Positions 5,866 through 9,282 of a DNA stretch of 9,282 nucleotides are shown in pieces. The stretch comes from Pseudanabaena sp. UBA1465 (GTDB lineage Bacteria > Cyanobacteriota > Cyanobacteriia > Pseudanabaenales > Pseudanabaenaceae). A program made the position numbers and the translations under genes. The stretch lies in the NCBI GenBank assembly GCA_002325645.1, contig DCSN01000184.1, positions 1,570-10,851 on the forward strand, in the 5' to 3' direction. Under the pieces are notes generated by a model. It saw only the letters and a list, made by a program, of their open reading frames with translations, had not been told where the DNA came from and did not search any database. Each line of letters begins with the position of its first letter. The first letter of the stretch is position 1.

Positions 5866-6225
5866 ATGCCGCTAGAGGATGGAGACAAACGCAAGCCACC
5901 GAGAGGACTTAATTTAGCAGAAAGGCACGTTCAGAAGCATTTGCCTGATACGCCGCAGATGTTAAAACTGTTGAAGGAAGATGGTAAAGCTCATGTGTTT
6001 AATGATCGCCAAACTTTACTTGAGGTTACTGAGGCTTTGTTTAAGTCGGGTGAGTTTATTGGCACGGTGAGAGGTCATGAACGATATGGGATGTATTTTG
6101 ATTTAGCAATTGGCTATAGAATTGATTTAGCAGGGACTCGATTGCCGTTGTATTTTGCAGAAATGAAAATTATTAAGGGTGAATATCATGTCATTCCACG
6201 CACAAAACCAAGCGAAATTATCTAG
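5866..6225 (+). CDS. uncharacterised protein, candidate toxin or effector of a two-gene module
   Basis: A 119-residue protein begins with a basic, Pro-rich stretch and contains HVFNDRQTLLEVTEALFKSG (43-62), GTVRGHERYGMYFDLAIGYR (66-85), LPLYFAEMKI (93-102) and YHVIPRTKPS (107-116). The conserved-looking HVFND, RGHERYG and HVIPRTRPS blocks remind me of a cyanobacterial domain of unknown function (possibly DUF6972; from memory and unchecked). I do not know an activity. The spaced H, R, E and H residues and the RTKPS ending resemble small RNase toxins of the BECR group, but that is inference. The downstream gene overlaps it by 38 nt, and the pair sits alone between two repeats among toxin-antitoxin pairs, so effector/immunity roles are plausible. 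No ribosome site is visible before the ATG. Confidence 0.7.
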   Translation: MPLEDGDKRKPPRGLNLAERHVQKHLPDTPQMLKLLKEDGKAHVFNDRQTLLEVTEALFKSGEFIGTVRGHERYGMYFDLAIGYRIDLAGTRLPLYFAEMKIIKGEYHVIPRTKPSEII

Positions 6226-6466
6226 TTGGAAGTTTATTGAGATGTGGGTCGATCCTAGTTCCGATCTGCCCTATGTGTTGATGTTGGTTGGTGATGTGGA
6301 TGGAAGCTATACACTTTATGATCCAACTGAGGGGTATCAAGTGGTTTATGCGGCGCGAGATTATGAGAAGGTGAAAGATTTTCTATTGGAAGATGAGTAT
6401 GTGCAGATTCGCGGTAGATATCAGGAAAATGTTGAAGCACGAAAATCTGAGCCTATATTTGCTTAG
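6188..6466 (+). CDS. uncharacterised protein, candidate antitoxin/immunity partner
   Basis: This frame gives 92 residues from ATG 6188, which has AAGG at 6175-6178 about 9 nt upstream; a GTG at 6179 is possible but poorly placed. The protein is acidic and predicted mixed alpha/beta. Recognisable blocks are LSSWKFIEMWVDPSSDLPYV (11-30), VLMLVGDVDGSYTLYDPTEG (30-49) and YEKVKDFLLEDEYVQIRGR (60-78). The high Asp/Glu content and the 38-nt overlap with the preceding gene suggest translational coupling and a neutralising partner. I recognise it only as a type often found in cyanobacterial accessory regions. The stop lies 2 bp from repeat copy 5. Confidence 0.7.
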   Translation: MSFHAQNQAKLSSWKFIEMWVDPSSDLPYVLMLVGDVDGSYTLYDPTEGYQVVYAARDYEKVKDFLLEDEYVQIRGRYQENVEARKSEPIFA

Positions 6467-6468
6467 GC

Positions 6469-6510
6469 GCGATCGCCTCTTTAATCTCTGTAAAAGTAAA
6501 GGGCGATCGC
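6469..6510 (+). repeat. 42-nt HIP1-capped palindromic repeat, copy 5
   Basis: Both caps are perfect GCGATCGC. The only difference from consensus is A for G at position 24 in the loop. It starts 2 bp after the stop of the preceding gene and is the best-preserved copy. Confidence 0.95.
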
Positions 6511-6561
6511 ATATTGGTATATTTTAATTAGCCAAGAATTACCATGTGTTATTTTTAAGTT

Positions 6562-6798
6562 ATGCCAGCGATTTTAAGGATTGGTGCATATCGTTTTTAT
6601 TTTTACAGTCACGAACCAAATGAACCACCGCATATTCACATTGATCGCGATAACTTGACAGCTAAGTTTTGGTTGCAGTCGGTTAGCCTAGCTCAAAATA
6701 TTGGGTTTCCTGCTAAAGAGTTAAGAAAATTGCAATCTATGGTAATCGAAAATCAAACACAATTATTGGAGGCATGGTATGAGTACTTTGGCGATTAA
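6562..6798 (+). CDS. DUF4160 protein, putative toxin-antitoxin component
   Basis: A 78-residue protein with the DUF4160 signature: ILRIGAYRFYFYSHEPNEPP (4-23), then HIHIDRDNLTAKFWL (24-38), SLAQNIGFPAKEL (42-54) and a C-terminal LLEAWYEYFGD. The HEPNEPPHIHI block with paired histidines is the family hallmark. DUF4160 genes typically sit next to DUF2442 genes, as here, and are treated as putative type II toxin-antitoxin pairs without a proven mechanism. The length is full. The downstream gene overlaps its end by 20 nt. The AT-rich leader TATTTTTAA just before the start resembles the one before the 5866 gene. Confidence 0.88.
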   Translation: MPAILRIGAYRFYFYSHEPNEPPHIHIDRDNLTAKFWLQSVSLAQNIGFPAKELRKLQSMVIENQTQLLEAWYEYFGD

Positions 6799-7051
6799 GA
6801 CGGATGAGAGAGTTAAGGATGTTAGCTTTACTGAAGATACGATCGCTGTCGATTTAATGGATGGGCGGACAATTGTAGTTCCGTTAGTGTGGTATCCGAG
6901 GTTATTAAATGGAACTAGTGAGCAGCTTGCTAACTGGGAAGTCTGCGGTGGTGGCTACGGTATTCATTGGGAAGATCTTGATGAGGATCTGAGTACTGAG
7001 GGTATGTTGCGTGGTGCGCCTGCGCCGAGGAAGTCAAGAGCGATTAGTTAA
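6779..7051 (+). CDS. DUF2442 protein, putative partner of DUF4160
   Basis: A 90-residue DUF2442 protein: VKDVSFTEDTIAVDLMDGRT (13-32) gives the beta-strand core, followed by VPLVWYPRLLNGTSEQLANW (34-53) and the hallmark GYGIHWEDLDEDLSTEGML (59-77). An unusually strong ribosome site, GGAGG (6768-6772), lies inside the upstream gene 6 nt before the ATG, so both proteins are made from one message with coupled translation. The family is small and probably neutralises or regulates its DUF4160 neighbour; the roles within the pair are not proven. The tail is basic (PRKSRAIS). The TAA is 1 bp from repeat copy 6. Confidence 0.9.
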   Translation: MSTLAIKTDERVKDVSFTEDTIAVDLMDGRTIVVPLVWYPRLLNGTSEQLANWEVCGGGYGIHWEDLDEDLSTEGMLRGAPAPRKSRAIS

Positions 7052-7052
7052 G

Positions 7053-7094
7053 GCGATCGCCTTTTTAATCTCTATGAATGTGAGGGGCGATCGC
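7053..7094 (+). repeat. 42-nt HIP1-capped palindromic repeat, copy 6
   Basis: Both caps are perfect. The right arm has G at positions 30 and 32 and the left arm T at 11. Each becomes a U-G wobble in plus-strand RNA, so the stem survives. A at 22 and T at 27 are loop changes; T27, G30 and G32 are shared with copy 7. It starts 1 bp after the DUF2442 stop. Confidence 0.93.
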
Positions 7095-7137
7095 CAGCCA
7101 GTAAAATAAAGGAAGTAGTTATTCCAAGTTTACAATT

Positions 7138-7389
7138 ATGACCTTCACCGAGTTATTGCCTAATCTGCAAAAACTAAACTCTTTCGATAAACTTAGGGTT
7201 ATTCAGTTTCTGGCGACTGAGTTATCAAAAACAGAAAATCTTGCTGCCGATGATATAGAGTCTAAATCTTGGTTAGAAGCAGATTTGGTTCGTGATTTGC
7301 CTGAATATGACTGGGGAGAGGGTGGTATACCAAGTATGAAGCCTGTGGAATATTTGTCTGGTATTGGTTTAGTGGTAAAGGCAGGATAG
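7138..7389 (+). CDS. small antitoxin-like protein without a visible toxin
   Basis: An 83-residue acidic protein. Its N-terminal half (LLPNLQKLNSFDKLRVIQFL, 6-25, then ATELSKTEN) is helical and matches the style of small cyanobacterial proteins found upstream of RelE or PIN toxins. The C-terminal half is negatively charged and contains LPEYDWGEGGIPSM. I do not recognise a named family. A single gene fills this cassette; no toxin frame follows before repeat copy 7. It may be an orphan antitoxin that protects against related toxins elsewhere, or the survivor of a pair that lost its toxin. GGAAG near 7111-7115 is too far from the ATG to be convincing as a ribosome site. Confidence 0.7.
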   Translation: MTFTELLPNLQKLNSFDKLRVIQFLATELSKTENLAADDIESKSWLEADLVRDLPEYDWGEGGIPSMKPVEYLSGIGLVVKAG

Positions 7390-7418
7390 AGATTTTGAAT
7401 AATCAGATTCTCAAATAA

Positions 7419-7460
7419 CGAATCGCCTCTTTAATCTCTGTGAATGTGAGGGGCGATCGC
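7419..7460 (+). repeat. 42-nt HIP1-capped palindromic repeat, copy 7
   Basis: The right cap is perfect; the left cap is worn (CGAATCGC). The core carries the T27, G30 and G32 variants also seen in copy 6. It lies 29 bp after the stop of the antitoxin-like gene and is the last clear copy. Confidence 0.9.
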
Positions 7461-7462
7461 TA

Positions 7463-7646
7463 TCTGATTCCACCCCCGATGGCAGAGTCCGCCAATCTGC
7501 CGATGAAGCAATTCAACTAGTTCAAAAAGGTGATCAATAAGGATGCAGGGCTAAAACAAATGTGTGAAGAACTCGATCAAGTTCGGAAAGATAATCAGGA
7601 GCTTAAGAGTCGATTAGAAGCGATCGAGGCAAAGTCTAAAGCTTAG
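7463..7646 (+). pseudogene. decayed gene fragment in two frames
   Basis: Frame one gives SDSTPDGRVRQSADEAIQ, then LVQKGDQ and a TAA at 7538-7540. An overlapping second frame from 7521 gives FKKVINKDAGLKQMCEELDQ, then VRKDNQELKSRLEAIEAKSKA, ending at TAG 7644-7646. The second part is a heptad-like coiled coil. Read with one frameshift near 7520, the two parts could be the C-terminus of a single former gene whose 5' part is missing at repeat copy 7. An ATG at 7560 could open a 28-residue frame, but no ribosome site supports it. I do not recognise the family. Confidence 0.4.
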
Positions 7647-7735
7647 TAACTAACTCCATAATCATGCAATATAAGCGCCTCTGGGGCTTTTTGTTCATAT
7701 ATTGTTTGCTATTTAAGTACCTATTCTTATGATAA

Positions 7736-7741
7736 TATAAT
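7736..7741 (+). promoter_or_regulatory. possible -10 box upstream of the ParB-like gene
   Basis: A perfect TATAAT (7736-7741) in AT-rich sequence lies 125 bp before the ParB-like gene and 35 bp before the 24-bp tandem repeats. The hexamer 17 nt upstream, TTAAGT (7713-7718), is a poor -35. If real, the tandem repeats lie in the 5' leader just past the start. Confidence 0.35.
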
Positions 7742-7775
7742 ACTTAACGGGCGGAAGGGACAGTTAGTAGTCAGC

Positions 7776-7823
7776 CAAAGCTAAATTACTAGTTAAACGC
7801 AAAGCTAAATTACTAGTTAAACG
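7776..7823 (+). repeat. 24-bp perfect tandem repeat, possible operator/iteron
   Basis: The unit runs from CAAAGCTAAATT to TAGTTAAACG and occurs at 7776-7799 and 7800-7823 without mismatch. The submotif AGTTAAAC appears again as GAGTTAAACA (about 7840-7849), and AGTTAAAT overlaps the start codon (about 7860-7867). Placed just upstream of a ParB-fold gene, it may be a binding site for autoregulation. Confidence 0.85.
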
Positions 7824-7865
7824 TTTTACTTCTACAAAATGAGTTAAACAATTATATATAGTTAA

Positions 7866-8708
7866 ATGGAAAAAATTAGATTTATTGAAAGTAATATTGA
7901 AGCTGGCGTTGCAGAAATAACACCAGAACTGGCAAGGGAGATTCTTGAAAAATGTAATCGTGATAATCGTCCTCTCAAAAAAGATCACGTCAAAAGGCTC
8001 ACCAGCAGCCTAAAGAACAATGAATGGATGTTAAACGGTGAGGCGATTGCTTTTTCTAAGTCTGGACGTTTACTGGATGGACAACATCGATTGACAGCTT
8101 GTATAAATAGCGGCAAAGCTTTTAAAACCCTTGTCATAAAAGGTATCGAAGAAGAAGATGCTTTTGGGACTATTGATATTGGCAAACCGAGAACTGTCAC
8201 AGATTTGATGAATCTTCAAGGGCTTCCCAAAGCTCCACTATTTTCAGCTATTGCTAAACAGCATAAGGCATGGATAGAAACAGAGAACGAGAATAAACAT
8301 AAGTTCATTCTCACAAACAGACAGTACACTGAGAGAAGTATCGCTTTACATGGCAAAAAATATGTAGATGTGATATATCCAGCTTTTGATGCGACTCAAA
8401 AATTAGGCAGAAAAAGTGCTGCGATAGGATTTGCGGCTCTTCTAATCTTAGATACAGCTACAGACGATGGAGAAGAATTTTTTGCAGAGCTAGAAAGTAT
8501 TTGGAAGGATGAGTGTAATCCTGACCCACAAAGTCCATCGTTTGTCTTGTATGATTTTCTTATGAAAGAAGAGCATATTTTTAGACCTACGACCATGACT
8601 CTGCTTGCTGCATTAACTATTAAAGCCTTTAATGCTCATGTAAAAAAAGAACATACCAAAAAACTTTTCTGGAGTCCCACGGAGGGTTTTCCATCTGTAG
8701 AAGCATAA
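7866..8708 (+). CDS. ParB/sulfiredoxin-fold (ParB N-terminal-like) protein, phage/plasmid type
   Basis: A 280-residue soluble protein. Residues about 15-115 look like a ParB/Srx-type nucleotide-binding domain: VKRLTSSLKNNEWMLNGEAI (42-61), then SGRLLDGQHRLTACI (66-80), where DGQHRL replaces the GERRxxA motif of true ParB, and DAFGTIDIGKPRTVTDLM (98-115). Such domains bind and hydrolyse nucleotides; in chromosomal ParB the ligand is CTP. The C-terminal 160 residues are helical with no HTH that I can identify, so it is not a standard partition protein. No parA partner is nearby. Similar stand-alone proteins occur in phages, plasmids and defence islands. The 842-bp gene lacks any full HIP1 site, which may mean recent arrival. 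No Shine-Dalgarno precedes the ATG; a 24-bp tandem repeat lies just upstream. Confidence 0.75.
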   Translation: MEKIRFIESNIEAGVAEITPELAREILEKCNRDNRPLKKDHVKRLTSSLKNNEWMLNGEAIAFSKSGRLLDGQHRLTACINSGKAFKTLVIKGIEEEDAFGTIDIGKPRTVTDLMNLQGLPKAPLFSAIAKQHKAWIETENENKHKFILTNRQYTERSIALHGKKYVDVIYPAFDATQKLGRKSAAIGFAALLILDTATDDGEEFFAELESIWKDECNPDPQSPSFVLYDFLMKEEHIFRPTTMTLLAALTIKAFNAHVKKEHTKKLFWSPTEGFPSVEA

Positions 8709-8796
8709 TTTTGGGTAGCGATTTAGCTAAAATCTCATAAACTGAGCATTTGTTTGACATCATTTAAATTGATCGCGGTTTTACTTTTGGCAAATA

Positions 8797-8891
8797 GCGA
8801 TCGCCTTGTGATGTGGTTATTTGAGAAGCGATCGCTGGTTGATTGATTATTTGAGAAGCGATCGCTGATTATGGGATGAATAGGCGATCGC
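8797..8891. repeat. HIP1 cluster with a 30-bp duplication
   Basis: Four GCGATCGC sites lie within 95 bp (8797, 8828, 8858, 8884). A 21-bp unit, TTATTTGAGAAGCGATCGCTG, is repeated at 8817-8837 and 8847-8867, period 30 bp. No reading frame is credible between 8709 and 8907; this spacer holds only these repeats. Confidence 0.85.
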
Positions 8892-8907
8892 CGTAAGTAA
8901 AAACTAA

Positions 8908-9282
8908 TTACCGTAGAGCTTCTCTAACAGTTGCAATAGGCAGATAAACAGATAAAGTTTCATCAAAGGGGATAAATCCACATTTCTGAATATAGTAACC
9001 CTGCTTAATCTGGTTACTAGGATCGATACGAATCCCGCAAACACCAATATTTTTAGAAATCTCAATGATTCTCAAAAAAGCATCTCGCATCAGAACTTGA
9101 CCTATGCCTTCACCCTGACAACTTTTACATACTGCCAACTTACCGATTAAAACTACAGGGCTGGGGTAATCAGGTAGCTTAGCCTGTTTGCGAAATGATT
9201 CTGGGAGATCGATCAAGCTGGCACTGAGAGTGTAATAACCTAAAACTTGCAGATCATCAGCGATCGCTACAAAAGTTTTTGC
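8908..9282 (-). CDS. GNAT acetyltransferase, TacT-like toxin type (5' end beyond the window)
   Basis: The frame is open to the right edge, giving 124 residues in view; the start is outside. Family features in order are KTFVAIADDLQVLGYYTLSA at the edge, then VVLIGKLAV and the acetyl-CoA loop QGEGIG (Q/RxxGxG/A) with LMRDAF after it, then IRIDPSNQIKQGYYIQKCGF with the GYY...KCGF block that carries the usual catalytic tyrosine region. This matches the GNAT proteins of DUF1778-type toxin-antitoxin systems, which acetylate aminoacyl-tRNA and stop translation; the match to that subgroup is inference. About 160-170 residues are expected in full. The antitoxin would lie just outside, to the right. 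A TTG at 9214-9216 could look like a start, but homology clearly continues upstream. Confidence 0.85.
   Translation of the reverse strand, partial: AKTFVAIADDLQVLGYYTLSASLIDLPESFRKQAKLPDYPSPVVLIGKLAVCKSCQGEGIGQVLMRDAFLRIIEISKNIGVCGIRIDPSNQIKQGYYIQKCGFIPFDETLSVYLPIATVREALR

Noticed and set aside
3467..7460. CRISPR array
   Set aside because: The repeats are separated by 330-930 bp containing genes, not by uniform short spacers, and no cas gene is present.
3467..7460. Integron with attC sites
   Set aside because: The hairpin with a bulged base is reminiscent of attC, but the required RYYYAAC/GTTRRRY boxes are absent, there is no intI, and repeat orientation does not follow gene orientation.
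7675..7696. Terminator ending in CTTTTTG
   Set aside because: The stem before the T-run has only 3-4 bp.
7764..7988. Minus-strand 74-residue frame over the tandem repeats
   Set aside because: It is antisense to the ParB-like gene start and owes its repeated LTSNLAL to the 24-bp tandem repeat; no ribosome site.
8771..8804. Eighth, inverted copy of the 42-nt repeat
   Set aside because: It has HIP1-like ends and a TTTTACTTT core reminiscent of the reverse complement, but it is 6-8 nt shorter and matches too poorly elsewhere.

Overview
The window looks like a piece of a filamentous or Pseudanabaena-like cyanobacterial chromosome. The evidence is the density of the HIP1 octamer GCGATCGC, a cyanobacterial/plastid-type CcsA cytochrome c biogenesis gene, and a tRNA-Asp without an encoded CCA. 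The genus is an impression only; the cyanobacterial assignment is firm.

Bases 1-3440 hold ordinary chromosomal genes. They are a minus-strand alpha/beta-hydrolase carboxylesterase (147-773), ccsA on the plus strand (903-1946) with a strong bidirectional terminator (2008-2048), and a minus-strand pair made of a secreted protein of unknown function (2246-2899) and a 56-residue protein (2058-2228). A tRNA-Asp(GUC) at 3305-3378 follows, with its own promoter and terminator.

Bases 3467-7460 hold the main point of interest: an accessory array. Seven copies of a 42-nt imperfect palindrome, capped at both ends by HIP1 octamers or their remnants, all lie in the same orientation. They separate six small gene cassettes: (1) RelE/ParE-like toxin plus antitoxin; (2) HTH antitoxin plus a PIN-domain toxin that has lost its N-terminal half; (3) an Abi_2-family gene with an internal deletion that removes its usual RNxxAHH region; (4) a pair of overlapping genes that looks like an undescribed toxin-antitoxin or effector-immunity pair; (5) a DUF4160/DUF2442 pair; (6) a lone antitoxin-like small protein. 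Four of the seven repeats start or end within 0-2 bp of a stop codon. The palindrome tolerates substitutions in ways that keep plus-strand RNA pairing. The array starts just after the tRNA-Asp terminator. No integrase, transposase or recombinase gene is visible, so how the array was assembled is unknown.

Bases 7461-9282 hold a decayed gene fragment, a 24-bp tandem repeat, and a 280-residue ParB/sulfiredoxin-fold protein (7866-8708) that probably belongs to a phage- or plasmid-like module. After these come a HIP1-rich spacer with a 30-bp duplication, and a minus-strand GNAT acetyltransferase of the toxin type that runs off the right edge (8908-9282). Overall this is a toxin-antitoxin/abortive-infection hotspot next to a tRNA gene, with both intact and eroded modules.
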